From: CAZXYS01 sp964645005
GTDB lineage: Bacteria > Bacteroidota > Ignavibacteria > Kapaibacteriales > UBA2268
DNA length: 64,000 bases
Direction of reading: 5' to 3'
NCBI GenBank assembly: GCA_964645005.1
Contig: CAZXYS010000015.1
Location: 26,198-90,197 of the forward strand
The notes under the pieces were generated by a model. It searched no databases. It was not told the origin of the DNA and saw only the letters and a list, made by a program, of their open reading frames with translations. A program made the position numbers and the translations under genes. Shown one piece after another: positions 17,501 to 26,140 of the stretch (position 1 is the first letter of the stretch; each line of letters starts with the position of its first letter).

Positions 17501-17698
17501 TTTTGCAAGATATTCCGAACCGTCATCGTAGTAAACATCAAAGTGCTTTGATTCAATGTATTTCCAGTTGAACTCCTGGTATTGCACCTTGTTTTTCATC
17601 CTGCTGAATTGCGCTTCAGCTTCAACTGCAAAAAAATTTATTGTAAGAGTTATTAACAATAATTTGCTCAGTATTTTCGATAAGGAAACAGATTTCAT
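14561..17698 (-). CDS. Fusion protein: peptidase-MA-like domain, PD40 beta-propeller and Omp85-type barrel
   Basis: About 1045 residues with a signal peptide ending Ala-Glu-Ala-Gln. A gluzincin-like domain carries HELVH (about 145-149) and WMNEGLCEF about 30 residues later, as in peptidase MA family proteins. Residues about 290-600 hold several TolB/PD40 propeller blades (SPDGEKIAFM, SPDGNSLAFIS, SPQSKKIYFIS). The C-terminal 350 residues are a barrel with Omp85-like features: the LRGYP loop motif, FELRYPL and FFYDMAGAW. A twin ATG follows AGGAGG; the second ATG at 17698 has the better 6-base spacing, so I use it. Substrate and physiological role are unknown. Confidence 0.72.
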   Translation of the reverse strand: MKSVSLSKILSKLLLITLTINFFAVEAEAQFSRMKNKVQYQEFNWKYIESKHFDVYYDDGSEYLAKYTALRAEESLKDIQDLLNFKLSQRVTIVVYDTHNEFQQTNVVMMVMPEGVGGVTEMFKNRVVLPFQGDYSQMDHVIHHELVHAVINVMFYGGTVQSSISSGSTVQLPLWMNEGLCEFSSLEGMDTKTDMFMRDLVISEELPPLQRMGGFLAYRGGQTFYWYIANKYGEERVGDLLNRLKINRTLEGAFLSTFNMDLKDFNEQWQKDLKKYYWPDLDVFQDPDDFAVAVTDHKDQGNFYNTSPAVSPDGEKIAFMADEKGVFKVFIQKVGDEDSRRQLVSSNRAQDFEDLNFLTPGISWNPKGTKLAISAKAGPEDAIFIVDAKTGDYEKLTFGIKSITSVVWSPDGNSLAFISSDEVKSDIRTYDLKTKELKRVTDDYYSEMHPIWSPQSKKIYFISDRLGDTDNDGKNDKTEIWNHDVTSTDIYSVDITTGEITRLTNDPEYRKISLAVSSDDNKLLYVSDKNGIGNVYSLDLVTGNVKPKTNSLNGITQISLSSDDSKLFFSVQKNAGYDIYFIRYPFEKDPDIEELPLTKYRKEWLEKREDVKQFIAEDFKTDKDQKLEGYGDFSVNFDYQEVVKPNKEVRKESEVVSMEASDEPGYEDTTFVEKDYKLKFTPDLILGNPGYSTFWGFQGVTQMLFSDILGNHQIYFQANLLLDLRNSSFLLSYNYLPEIIDYNITALHYAGFVYLRNQGENNGDYLYRFRNWGARMYASYPFDKYNRVEWGMQWLNSAKENVDRPSEPSESTMMLVPEARFVHDDVIWGSFSPQKGFRYYMQFNGTPKIGSQGISFMSLKTDARYYQPIIKDFLTIAMRGSAGASFGPNQQKFVLGGTENWLFANFKNDQLPFNDPEDFAFINDLLIMPLRGYPINAAQGSKFFMTNFELRYPLITALIAGPIPLLLHGMQGAFFYDMAGAWNDEFIATKINENGNPVSNNLFISSGIGFRTALFRFPVSLDIAWRYEFNNWSKPVYMFSIGYGW

Positions 17699-17815
17699 CA
17701 TTGTCCTCCTAAGAAAGAATCTCTTTTTTTGTCAATTTGTTATTTCTTTTAATAGTCATATGTACTGTTTTTTAGACGAGATAGATATGCTTAAAGTTTA
17801 ATACTACTATGATAT

Positions 17816-17881
17816 GTCATTGCGAGGAACGCAGCGACGAAGCAATCTTATGAGACCCAGATCACTTCACTTGCAAATGAC
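17816..17881. repeat. HVIARSAATKQS-family intergenic repeat
   Basis: GTCATTGCGAG at 17816 through CGAAGCAATCT, then an eroded right end TTGCAAATGAC at 17871-17881. It is the same family as the element at 2579-2819, but the spacer is short and the right arm degenerate. Confidence 0.7.
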
Positions 17882-17977
17882 AGTTTCATTATTAAAGAAC
17901 TTCTCCTACCTTTAATATACACTAAACCCCTAAAAAGTTACTAACCATAAATATAACTTTATATATGACCCTAAATT

Positions 17978-18007
17978 AAAAAAGCGGTTCTAAAAAAATA
18001 GAACCGC
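17978..18007 (-). terminator. Intrinsic terminator of the fab-rnc-gcvPB run
   Basis: GCGGTTCTA (17984-17992) and TAGAACCGC (17999-18007) form a perfect 9-bp stem with a 6-base loop. Read on the minus strand it is followed by a run of six T residues (17983-17978). It lies 41 bp past the gcvPB stop. Confidence 0.85.
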
Positions 18008-18048
18008 CTCTTTAAAGTATGTCTTTAAGCTATTAATAATAAACGAGC

Positions 18049-19500
18049 TTACGCTTCAGGCTTCCAGCGAACGTTTAACTGACGGGCAGCCAGCGCATCA
18101 TCCAGTCTTTTAACCGGTGTGTAATGAGGTGAAGATGTAACAACATCCGGATTTGATTCTGCTTCCCGCGCAATTTTGATCATTGCCTCGGCATAAGTAT
18201 CTATACTTTCTTTAGTTTCTGTTTCCGTGGGTTCCACGAGCATTGCTTCGTGGACTATCAATGGGAAGTATATAGTCGGCGCATGAAGATTATAATCCAG
18301 AATTCTCTTGGCTATATCTTTCGTACTAACGCCCAATTCCTTCTGCTTGTCGCCGCTGATTACAAATTCATGCATACAATTTTCGGTGTAGGGATAAACA
18401 AAGTCATTGCGGATAAGCGACAGTAAGTAATTAGCATTTATAACCGCATTTTCACTTATTTGACGCAAACCTTCGGCGCCATTGAGTCTTATGTATGAAA
18501 GAGCTCTAATATGCATTCCGAAATTCCCGAAAAAGGAATGTATTTTGCCTATGGATTTCGGCTGATCGTGGTCTAATTCAAATTTCTCCCCATTCTTTAC
18601 AATTATGGGAACAGGCAAAAAGTCCTTAAGCTTATCATTAACGCAAACAGGACCGGAGCCGGGTCCGCCGCCGCCATGAGGTGTCGAGAATGTCTTATGG
18701 AGGTTAAGATGAACGACATCGAAATTCATATCGCCGGGACGCGTTATTCCCATAAGCGCGTTCATATTAGCGCCGTCCATATACATCAGACCGCCGGCAT
18801 CATGAACTATCTTCTCAATTTCCATTATATCCCGCTCGAATATACCGACCGTATTAGGATTTGTCAACATAAAACCGGCTGTATCTTCGCCGACCATCTC
18901 CCTCAGAGCATCCAGATCGACTCTGCCGTGCTCATTGGATTTAACACTTTTAACTTTGAACCCACACATCGCACCTGATGCCGGATTTGTACCATGAGCG
19001 GAATCAGGGATTAGTATGGTTTTACGTTGTGTATCACCCCTGTCATGGTGATATGCCCGGAACATCAGGATTCCCGTCAATTCGCCCTGTGAACCGGCTG
19101 CAGGCTGCAACGAAACACCCTGCATACCTGTAATTTCCTTTAGATGCTCGCCCAATTCGTACATTACCTGCAAGGCTCCCTGAGCATTTTCGACACGGGC
19201 ATTGGGATGTATCTCGGCGAAACCGGGCAGTCCTGCGACCTTTTCGTTAACTTTCGGATTGTATTTCATAGTGCAGGAACCGAGCGGGTACATTCCCTCT
19301 TCGATATTATAGTTCAAATGCGAAATTTTTACAAAATGACGCGCCACCTCATTCTCGCTGAGTTCGGGCAGGTTTGCATCATTTTTCCTTAGATATTTCT
19401 CAGGGATTAGCTTCTCTGTTGGTTTTGCTTCTACATCAAGTTCGGGCAGACTATATCCTTTTACACTCTTTTTGTTTTTTTCAAATAGTAATGCTTCCAT
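18049..19500 (-). CDS. gcvPB: Glycine dehydrogenase (decarboxylating) subunit 2
   Basis: About 483 residues, PLP-dependent. The Schiff-base lysine lies in LHKTFSTPHGGGGPG at about 270, and MYPLGSCTMKYNPK near 80 is the conserved N-terminal block of the P-protein beta subunit. With subunit 1 it forms the P-protein of the glycine cleavage system, which decarboxylates glycine onto lipoylated H-protein. Subunit 1, GcvT and GcvH are not in the window. The sequence starts Met-Met; either Met could be used. It is the last gene of the minus-strand fatty-acid run, 87 bp after rnc, and is followed by a strong terminator. Confidence 0.93.
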   Translation of the reverse strand: MEALLFEKNKKSVKGYSLPELDVEAKPTEKLIPEKYLRKNDANLPELSENEVARHFVKISHLNYNIEEGMYPLGSCTMKYNPKVNEKVAGLPGFAEIHPNARVENAQGALQVMYELGEHLKEITGMQGVSLQPAAGSQGELTGILMFRAYHHDRGDTQRKTILIPDSAHGTNPASGAMCGFKVKSVKSNEHGRVDLDALREMVGEDTAGFMLTNPNTVGIFERDIMEIEKIVHDAGGLMYMDGANMNALMGITRPGDMNFDVVHLNLHKTFSTPHGGGGPGSGPVCVNDKLKDFLPVPIIVKNGEKFELDHDQPKSIGKIHSFFGNFGMHIRALSYIRLNGAEGLRQISENAVINANYLLSLIRNDFVYPYTENCMHEFVISGDKQKELGVSTKDIAKRILDYNLHAPTIYFPLIVHEAMLVEPTETETKESIDTYAEAMIKIAREAESNPDVVTSSPHYTPVKRLDDALAARQLNVRWKPEA

Positions 19501-19590
19501 CACGATCTTTCCTTCTGATTTGTCCCTTTTAAATGACTTTTTTGTTTGAATTTATCTAACTGACTTAGTCCGTGTTCAATTATTGCATTA

Positions 19591-20406
19591 TTATTCGGTT
19601 CTCTCATCTTCAAGTTGTTGCAGGGCTGTCTGGGCTGCCGACTGTTCCGCCTGCTTCTTGCTTTTGCCGGAACCGGTGCCTGCCAGTTCATTTTCCACAT
19701 ATACGCCGATTGTGAAGGTCTTATCATGGTCGGGTCCTCTTTCATCAAGCACATGATAAACAGGTGAATTTTTCCCCATCCCCTGTATATTTTCCAATAA
19801 AAGACTCTTATAATTTGTATCAGTCATAACATTTTTATTCATCAATATCGGGATCAATGTGTTGACCACAAATTTACGAGCAGTATCCAGACCCGAATCG
19901 AGATAGATTGCCGCTACTATAGCCTCGAGAGTATCCGCTAAGATAGAATCGCTTCCGCTTTTCATAGATTTTTCAGCGCTGTAACTTAGCATTACGAATT
20001 CTTCCAGATTTAACTTTTTCGCAGCCAATGCAAGAGAATTCTTATTCACAAGCCATGAACGCATCTTTGTAAGATCACCTTCCAGCACGTGCGTATGCAG
20101 CATAAAAAGATAATCAGCAGCTATCATACCCAGCACGGCGTCGCCAAGGAATTCAAGTCTTTCATTCGATAAGTACTCGGATTCCTCAATTACTTGAAGA
20201 TACGACCGATGGATAAGAGCCTGTTCGAAATACTCGACATTATGTATCTCGCAGCCAATTGAATTTTCCAACTCGAGCGTTTTCTCATTATCTAAAAATC
20301 CAACCAAAGGGAAAAGTTCCTTATGGCTGGATTTAACTTTAATGTACTTATTTACCGGAATAAATCTTAGTAAGCCGTTATATAGTTGATTTATGATATC
20401 CTTCAC
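19591..20406 (-). CDS. rnc: Ribonuclease III
   Basis: 271 residues. The signature NERLEFLGDAVLG at about 81-93 carries the metal-binding acidic residues, with the partner Asp-Thr-Leu-Glu-Ala at about 160. The C-terminal 70 residues are a double-stranded-RNA-binding domain (KSKKQAEQSAAQTALQQL). There is an N-terminal extension of about 40 residues compared with the E. coli enzyme. It processes rRNA and structured mRNAs. Its place just after fabF and acpP is the common acpP-fabF-rnc order. Confidence 0.93.
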   Translation of the reverse strand: MKDIINQLYNGLLRFIPVNKYIKVKSSHKELFPLVGFLDNEKTLELENSIGCEIHNVEYFEQALIHRSYLQVIEESEYLSNERLEFLGDAVLGMIAADYLFMLHTHVLEGDLTKMRSWLVNKNSLALAAKKLNLEEFVMLSYSAEKSMKSGSDSILADTLEAIVAAIYLDSGLDTARKFVVNTLIPILMNKNVMTDTNYKSLLLENIQGMGKNSPVYHVLDERGPDHDKTFTIGVYVENELAGTGSGKSKKQAEQSAAQTALQQLEDERTE

Positions 20407-20444
20407 TGTAACGCACCGGTATTATTTCAGTATTTGAAAGGCTC

Positions 20445-21704
20445 TCATGACTCGTACTTCCTAAAGCACAGCGTAGCATTATGTCCTCCGAAACCGAAAG
20501 TATTGCTGATCGCGTTTTTTATTTCCTTTTTTACCGGTTCATTGGGTGTATAATTAAGGTCGCAATCAGGATCCGGTTCCTCATAATTTATTGTCGGGGG
20601 CACAATACTGTTGTTGATAGCCAGAATTGTTGCTATAGCTTCGACTACCCCCGCAGCTCCGAGCAAATGTCCGGTCATCGATTTTGTCGAGCTGACAGCC
20701 ATGTCGTATGCTCTGTTTCCGAATGTATTTTTTATTGCCTGGGTTTCGTTTTTGTCGTTATGTGGCGTGGAAGTACCGTGAGCATTAATATAATCTATAT
20801 CATCGGGCGTAATTCCCGCATCTTTAATACATTGTCTCATCGAGCGAACTGCGCCTTCGCCGCCGGGCGACGGCTGCGTAATATGGAATGCATCGTCGGT
20901 AAGCCCCATACCCGCTAATTCCGCATATATTTTTGCGCCGCGTTTTTTAGCATGTTCTTCTGTCTCAAGTACAAGAATCCCTGCGCCTTCAGCCATTATA
21001 AAGCCATTCCTTTTTTTGTCGAACGGACGGCTGGCTTTTTCGGGTGTATCATTGTCCGTGGAAATTGCTTTCATCGCATTGAAACCGCCAACGCCCATAG
21101 GACATATCGGCGCTTCACTTCCGCCGACGATCATCGCATCGACATCACCGCGCTGAATCAGCATCAATCCGTCGGCAATAGCATGAGCAGATGTCGAACA
21201 AGCTGATACCGTAGCGTAGTTCGGTCCTTTCAGACCCCATTTTATCGCGACGTGCCCCGCCGCTATATCCGATATCATCATGGGAATGAAGAACGGGGAA
21301 ATTCTGTCCGGTTTGCCGTCTCTGTCATAGAGATTTTTCTGCTGCTCGTGATATGTCAACATTCCGCCTATACCGGAACCAATGATAACGCCCACGCGGT
21401 CTTTATCAGTCTGTTCGAGATCAAGACCTGAGTCTTCAATCGCCATCGCAGCAGAGGACATGGCAAATTGGGTGAAAATATCCATTCTGCGCGCTTCTTT
21501 CGCGCTTATGTGCAGCGTCGGGTCGTAATTCTTCACTTCGCAGGCAAACTGGGTCTTAAATTCCGATGCGTCGAAGCGGGTTATGGGTCCTGCGCCGCTT
21601 TTGCCATTGAGCGTATTTTCCCAGAATTCCTCAACAGTGTTACCAATGGGCGTCACTGCGCCCATCCCTGAAACAACTACTCGCGGGAAACTAAATTTTG
21701 ACAT
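20445..21704 (-). CDS. fabF: 3-oxoacyl-[acyl-carrier-protein] synthase II
   Basis: 419 residues of the thiolase fold. The nucleophile lies in VSACSTSAHA at about 167 and the two catalytic histidines in NAHGTSTPHND (about 305) and SMTGHLLGAAG (about 342). It elongates acyl-ACP with malonyl-ACP in fatty-acid synthesis, including cis-unsaturated and long chains. It is 30 bp after acpP, in the usual order. Confidence 0.95.
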   Translation of the reverse strand: MSKFSFPRVVVSGMGAVTPIGNTVEEFWENTLNGKSGAGPITRFDASEFKTQFACEVKNYDPTLHISAKEARRMDIFTQFAMSSAAMAIEDSGLDLEQTDKDRVGVIIGSGIGGMLTYHEQQKNLYDRDGKPDRISPFFIPMMISDIAAGHVAIKWGLKGPNYATVSACSTSAHAIADGLMLIQRGDVDAMIVGGSEAPICPMGVGGFNAMKAISTDNDTPEKASRPFDKKRNGFIMAEGAGILVLETEEHAKKRGAKIYAELAGMGLTDDAFHITQPSPGGEGAVRSMRQCIKDAGITPDDIDYINAHGTSTPHNDKNETQAIKNTFGNRAYDMAVSSTKSMTGHLLGAAGVVEAIATILAINNSIVPPTINYEEPDPDCDLNYTPNEPVKKEIKNAISNTFGFGGHNATLCFRKYES

Positions 21705-21734
21705 TTTTTCCTGCTTATTTTGTGTTAATAAAAA

Positions 21735-21974
21735 TTATTGAGCTGTTTTTTCACTCAGGTAACTTACAACATCGCCTACTGTCTGGATCTTTTCAGCGTC
21801 GCTGTCTTCAATTGTTATATCGAATGCTTTTTCGAATTCCATGATAAGTTCAACTGTGTCAAGAGAGTCTGCACCGAGATCCTTCGTGAAATTTGCTGTT
21901 TCGGTTACCTGCGATTCCTCGACACCGAGTTTCTTTACAATGATTTCTGTTACTTTCTGTTTCATATCCGCCAT
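21735..21974 (-). CDS. acpP: Acyl carrier protein
   Basis: 79 residues, highly acidic. The phosphopantetheine attachment serine is Ser37 in LGADSLDTVEL. It carries growing acyl chains for the Fab enzymes encoded on both sides and for PlsX. GGAGA precedes the ATG at 21974 at good distance, which fixes this start over the internal Met4. Confidence 0.96.
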   Translation of the reverse strand: MADMKQKVTEIIVKKLGVEESQVTETANFTKDLGADSLDTVELIMEFEKAFDITIEDSDAEKIQTVGDVVSYLSEKTAQ

Positions 21975-22026
21975 AATTTCTCCATTTAGCGAAAGTTAGA
22001 CAAAACTATTAATTATAAAAAAATTT

Positions 22027-22770
22027 TTACATAGCAAGTCCGCCGTCAATGTGCAGCGCCTGCCCCGTAATATAGCCGGCATCGTCGGATGCCAGAAAAG
22101 CAACCACTCCGGCAACCTCTTCAGGTTTCGCCGCTCGATTCAGCGGTATATTTTTTAAATATTCCTCTTTTTGTTCATCAGTTAACTTATCGGTCATCGG
22201 TGTGCTAACATAACCGGGCGCAACCAGATTAACGCAAACATTGCGCGAGCCCAGTTCCTTCGCCAGCGATTTAGTCAAACCTATAAGCCCCGCCTTCGAA
22301 GACGAATAATTCGCCTGCCCGGCATTGCCTATAGAACCGACCACCGAGCCGATATTAATAATTCTGCCGCTTCTCTGCCCCATCATTTTTCTCATAATCG
22401 CTTTGGAACAGATAAAAGCGCCTTTCAAATTCGTATCCATGACCGCATCCCATTGTTCCTCGGACATTCTGAGAACCAATGTATCGCGCGTAATTCCGGC
22501 ATTATTCACCAGAACATCTATTGTTTCGGATTCTTCACCAACTTTTTTGATAGCTGCATCTACTGATTTGCCGCTTGTTACATCTGTCTGTACGCATGTA
22601 ACGCGGGAGGCAAGTTCGGGATCTTCAATAAAAGTCTCCCCAGATGCAGGTATAACGTAATCCAGAGCAAAGACTTTAGCTTTCTCTGCTGCGAACCTTT
22701 CGGCTATAGCCTTCCCTATACCTCTGCAGCCACCTGTTACTATTACTGTTTTACCTTCGAATCTTTCCAT
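22027..22770 (-). CDS. fabG: 3-oxoacyl-[acyl-carrier-protein] reductase
   Basis: 247-residue short-chain dehydrogenase. TGGCRGIG at 12-19 binds NADPH, NNAG lies at about 89-92, and the catalytic Ser/Tyr/Lys are in IGSVVGSIGNAGQANYSSSK around 140-157. It reduces the beta-keto group in each elongation round. It lies 52 bp before acpP; a 117-bp gap to fabD upstream contains the perfect palindrome at 22849-22864 and may hold an internal promoter. Confidence 0.95.
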   Translation of the reverse strand: MERFEGKTVIVTGGCRGIGKAIAERFAAEKAKVFALDYVIPASGETFIEDPELASRVTCVQTDVTSGKSVDAAIKKVGEESETIDVLVNNAGITRDTLVLRMSEEQWDAVMDTNLKGAFICSKAIMRKMMGQRSGRIINIGSVVGSIGNAGQANYSSSKAGLIGLTKSLAKELGSRNVCVNLVAPGYVSTPMTDKLTDEQKEEYLKNIPLNRAAKPEEVAGVVAFLASDDAGYITGQALHIDGGLAM

Positions 22771-22848
22771 GATTTATGAATTTTTTAGATTCTAAAAATT
22801 AATAAACTCAAATATACAAAATCTTTACATTTTTTTATAACGTCAACA

Positions 22849-22864
22849 ATGAATAGTTATTCAT
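22849..22864. promoter_or_regulatory. Perfect 16-bp palindrome between fabD and fabG
   Basis: ATGAATAGTTATTCAT (7-bp arms around GT) lies in the largest gap of the fab run, 79 bp upstream of the fabG start. It could be a repressor site for the fabG-acpP-fabF part. It does not look like the FapR consensus. In DNA this AT-rich a chance palindrome is possible. Confidence 0.3.
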
Positions 22865-22887
22865 GTAAGATAATAAGTTAAAAGTAA

Positions 22888-23811
22888 TTATATGATTTTT
22901 TCGAGATTTTCAGCACTGTCAAAACCTGTAAATTCGACTTCTTTTAAAGTCCTTTTTACAAGCCCCTGCAGTACATTCCCCGGTCCGGCTTCGATAAATT
23001 TCGCCGCACCGTCTTTTTGCATATTCTGCAAAATGCTTGTCCATCGCACCGGCGATGTCAACTGTTCTATCAAAGCCTGCTTCAGTTTCGAAGCTTTGGT
23101 TTCCGGTTTAGCATATACATTTGTGTAAATCGGGAATTTTGCATCATTGAAGTCGATTTTATTAATCGCTTCCGCCAGCTTTTCTTTAGCCGGTTCCATC
23201 AATGGGGAATGAAATGCCCCGCTTACGGTGAGTTCTTTCGTAATTTTTGCCCCGGCTTCTTTGAACTTGCCGATATTTTCCCTGAGATAATCCGCAGACC
23301 CCGATACCACTATCTGCCCCGGCGAATTATAATTTGCAGCTACAACAACATTGCCGATGACTGATTCCGTAAGTTGTTCGGCAACTTCTCTAACCTTATC
23401 ATCATCCAGTCCGATAACGGCAAACATCGTTCCGGGCATTTCTTCACCGGCTTCGAACATCAGCTTCCCACGCAGCGAAACCAGTTCCATAGAGCTCTCA
23501 AAGTTGAGAACCCCCGCCGCATACAGCGCTGAATACTCCCCTACGGAATGCCCCGCAACAGCATTGCAATCCACTTTATCCTTGATAAGATCATAAACCA
23601 CGCATGAATGCAGGAATATCGCCGGTTGGGTGTTCCGTGTTTCTTTTAACTTTTCATTTGGTCCGTCGAAAAAAATTGAAGATAAAGGATAGCCGGCAAT
23701 TTTGTCGGCTTTATCTATCATTTCCTTTGCCCGGGAATATTTCCCGGCAATGTCTTTCATCATTCCTACGTATTGAGCTCCCTGTCCGGAGAAAAGTAAA
23801 GCTGTCTTCAT
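22888..23811 (-). CDS. fabD: Malonyl-CoA:acyl-carrier-protein transacylase
   Basis: 307 residues. GQGAQYVGM at 9-17 forms the oxyanion region, the nucleophilic serine is in AGHSVGEYSAL at about 87-97, and the catalytic His lies in GAFHSPLM near 197. It loads malonyl groups onto ACP. It begins 26 bp after the fabH stop. Confidence 0.95.
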   Translation of the reverse strand: MKTALLFSGQGAQYVGMMKDIAGKYSRAKEMIDKADKIAGYPLSSIFFDGPNEKLKETRNTQPAIFLHSCVVYDLIKDKVDCNAVAGHSVGEYSALYAAGVLNFESSMELVSLRGKLMFEAGEEMPGTMFAVIGLDDDKVREVAEQLTESVIGNVVVAANYNSPGQIVVSGSADYLRENIGKFKEAGAKITKELTVSGAFHSPLMEPAKEKLAEAINKIDFNDAKFPIYTNVYAKPETKASKLKQALIEQLTSPVRWTSILQNMQKDGAAKFIEAGPGNVLQGLVKRTLKEVEFTGFDSAENLEKII

Positions 23812-23837
23812 ACCCTGTAATTAATTTTTCAAAAAAA

Positions 23838-24827
23838 TCAGTCGTTCATGTTCCATCGTATAAGAATCGATCCCCAGGTATAACCGGCGCCAAAGCTGGA
23901 AATTACAATGTTATCACCTTTTTTGACCTCTCCGGCTTTATACCACTCGGAAATACAAGAAGGAATCGTCGCCGAAGTAGTATTGCCGTATCTGTCTATG
24001 TTGATCATGACTTTTTCTCTAGCCAAGCCCATTCTTCTGGCGGTGGCGTCGATAATTCTCATATTCGCCTGATGAGGCACAAGCCAATCGACAGTATCCG
24101 ATGTCAGACCATTCCGTTCCATGATCTCGACTGAAACATCCGCCATACCGACAACCGCAGCCTTAAATACCGTCTGACCGTCCTGGTAGAGATAGTGCTC
24201 GCCTGCGTCCACTGTTTCATGGCTGGCTGGCTTAACGCTGCCGCCTGCTTTCTGATTCAAATACGGAGCGCCGGATCCGTCCATACGCAAGATGTAATCA
24301 AGTATACCGTATTCAGGATCATTGGATTTCTCGATCAAACAAACGCCGGCAGCATCTCCGAAAAGAATAGCTTGTGAGCGATCTTGATAATTAGTAATTG
24401 CTGACATTTTATCAGCTCCGCAAAGCAACAGCTTATCGGCAGCCCCCGATTCAACCAGTTTAACCGCTGTTATCAGACCGTATAGAAATCCTGAGCAGGC
24501 AGCCGAAAGATCAAATCCCCAGACTTCCTTTATCCCAAGTTTATGCTGGATAATAGAAGCCGTATTTGGGAACATGTAATCAGGTGTGACTGTAGTCACA
24601 ACAATAGTATCTATTTCCTGGGGTGAAATCCCCCGTTTTTCTATGCACTCATTGGCAGCGGGTATAATCAGTTCCGATATTCCGCCTTCTTTAAGTATTC
24701 TTCTCTCTTTTATGCCGGTTCTGGCGGTTATCCATTCATCATTTGTATCAAGATAACTCTCAAAGTACGCGTTATCGTACACATCCGGCGGTACATAATG
24801 CGAAATTGCAGTTATAGTTGCAGGCAT
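23838..24827 (-). CDS. fabH: 3-oxoacyl-[acyl-carrier-protein] synthase III
   Basis: 329 residues. The active-site Cys is in LSAACSGFLYGL at about 112, the His in VPHQANMRI at about 247 and the Asn in the GNTTSATIP region near 277. It starts fatty-acid chains by condensing an acyl-CoA with malonyl-ACP. It is 6 bp after plsX, the standard plsX-fabH pair. The identity of the acyl-CoA starter (acetyl or branched) cannot be read from the sequence. Confidence 0.95.
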   Translation of the reverse strand: MPATITAISHYVPPDVYDNAYFESYLDTNDEWITARTGIKERRILKEGGISELIIPAANECIEKRGISPQEIDTIVVTTVTPDYMFPNTASIIQHKLGIKEVWGFDLSAACSGFLYGLITAVKLVESGAADKLLLCGADKMSAITNYQDRSQAILFGDAAGVCLIEKSNDPEYGILDYILRMDGSGAPYLNQKAGGSVKPASHETVDAGEHYLYQDGQTVFKAAVVGMADVSVEIMERNGLTSDTVDWLVPHQANMRIIDATARRMGLAREKVMINIDRYGNTTSATIPSCISEWYKAGEVKKGDNIVISSFGAGYTWGSILIRWNMND

Positions 24828-24833
24828 ATAATA

Positions 24834-25880
24834 TTAATCCTTTTTCTGATACACTGGTGGATTTAATGTATTTTCAATTTTTTTGTTGACGTCCTTTTTG
24901 ACGAGCTCTACCGCCCGGTAGATCATCGTCTTAATTGCTTTCGGCGATGACTTGCCGTGACCTATGATCACAGCGCCGTTTACCCCAAGCAACGGCACGC
25001 CGCCATATTCCTCGTAATCGAGCGATTTAAGAACTTTTTTCAAAAATGGTATCATTGCAATAGTTATAGCCTTATTGAACAGATTCTGCCGTGCAAACTC
25101 CTTCATTCTTCCTTTCAAAAATCCGGGGAAGCTCTCTGCGAATTTTAGCAGGATATTTCCTGTAAACCCGTCGCAAACAACGACATCAGCAGTTCCTTTA
25201 AGGACATCTCTGCCCTCGATATTCCCAATGAAATTCAACTGGCTGTCCTTGAGCATTGAGTAGGCTTCCTGAATTGCGGCACTTCCTTTGGATTCTTCCT
25301 CGCCGATATTCAGCAGTCCCACTCGCGGATTTTCCATGCCATAAGCCTGATTGACAAATATGCTGCCCATCACAGCAAATTCATACAAATATCTCGGCTT
25401 TATCTCGACATTAGCACCGACATCGAGCATAAGAGAAGGGGTATCGTTCTGTGTAGGATACAACGAACCTATCGTGGGTCTGCTGACACCGTTCATCCTT
25501 CCCATCAAAACAGTAGCTGTTGTAAGAATTGCCCCTGTATTTCCGGCGGATACGAATGCATCCACTTCACCCCGGGAAAGCAATTCCAATCCTTTGAACA
25601 TCGATGAATCCCGCTTTTGTTTAAGTGCGGTTCTTGAATCATCACGCATCGTGATAACTTCATTGGCATTTACAATTGAATAGTCAAAATCGGAGTTGTT
25701 GAGTTGACCAACATTTGAATTTATAGTTTTTTCTTTGCCGACAAGTACAACTTCAAAATCCATATCCAATGGTTTATCCCTGTGCGCTTCTACAGCACCA
25801 TTGATTTCATTTATAGGTGCAAAATCTCCCCCCATAGCGTCTAAGGCTATTCTGAATTTTTTATTTCCGTTCTTGTTCAT
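24834..25880 (-). CDS. plsX: Phosphate acyltransferase PlsX
   Basis: 348 residues, with FRIALDAMGGDFAP at the N-terminus and the VSAGNTGA and VVCDGFTGNI blocks typical of the family. It converts acyl-ACP to acyl-phosphate for PlsY, the first step of phospholipid synthesis. It follows rpmF by 61 bp, in the widespread rpmF-plsX-fabH order. Confidence 0.95.
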   Translation of the reverse strand: MNKNGNKKFRIALDAMGGDFAPINEINGAVEAHRDKPLDMDFEVVLVGKEKTINSNVGQLNNSDFDYSIVNANEVITMRDDSRTALKQKRDSSMFKGLELLSRGEVDAFVSAGNTGAILTTATVLMGRMNGVSRPTIGSLYPTQNDTPSLMLDVGANVEIKPRYLYEFAVMGSIFVNQAYGMENPRVGLLNIGEEESKGSAAIQEAYSMLKDSQLNFIGNIEGRDVLKGTADVVVCDGFTGNILLKFAESFPGFLKGRMKEFARQNLFNKAITIAMIPFLKKVLKSLDYEEYGGVPLLGVNGAVIIGHGKSSPKAIKTMIYRAVELVKKDVNKKIENTLNPPVYQKKD

Positions 25881-25941
25881 TTATATAAAAATCCCAAAAA
25901 TTACATATATCGGTTAATTAATCAGCTCAAAGAATTATGAA

Positions 25942-26118
25942 CTATGCTGAAGCAATGATCTTTCTTCCGTTATAATATCCACATTCAGGACAGGCTGCAT
26001 GGGTAAGTTTGACAGCGCCGCAATGCGGGCATACGGAAGTTTGTCTTGGTTTTGTCTTGTAATTTGCTCTTCGCTTGTCTCTTCTGGACCTTGACGTTTT
26101 GCGTTTTGGTGTAGCCAT
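25942..26118 (-). CDS. rpmF: 50S ribosomal protein L32
   Basis: 58 residues, starting MATPKRKTSRSRRDKRRA, with a zinc-ribbon CPHCG at 30-34 and CPECG at 43-47, so this is the zinc-binding (C+) form. It is read directly from the minus strand between yceD and plsX, its conserved place. The stop is TAG at 25942-25944 and the start is ATG at 26118. Confidence 0.95.
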   Translation of the reverse strand: MATPKRKTSRSRRDKRRANYKTKPRQTSVCPHCGAVKLTHAACPECGYYNGRKIIASA

Positions 26119-26140
26119 TTAATCCTCTCGAATTATCAAA

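Larger units (their letters stand above)
17699..18048. other. Intergenic region with a dispersed repeat and a terminator
   Basis: About 350 bp without a gene. It holds the leader of the fusion gene with an AGGAGG on the minus strand (17704-17709), the repeat at 17816-17881 and the gcvPB terminator at 17978-18007. The remainder is AT-rich with nothing recognised. Confidence 0.6.
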
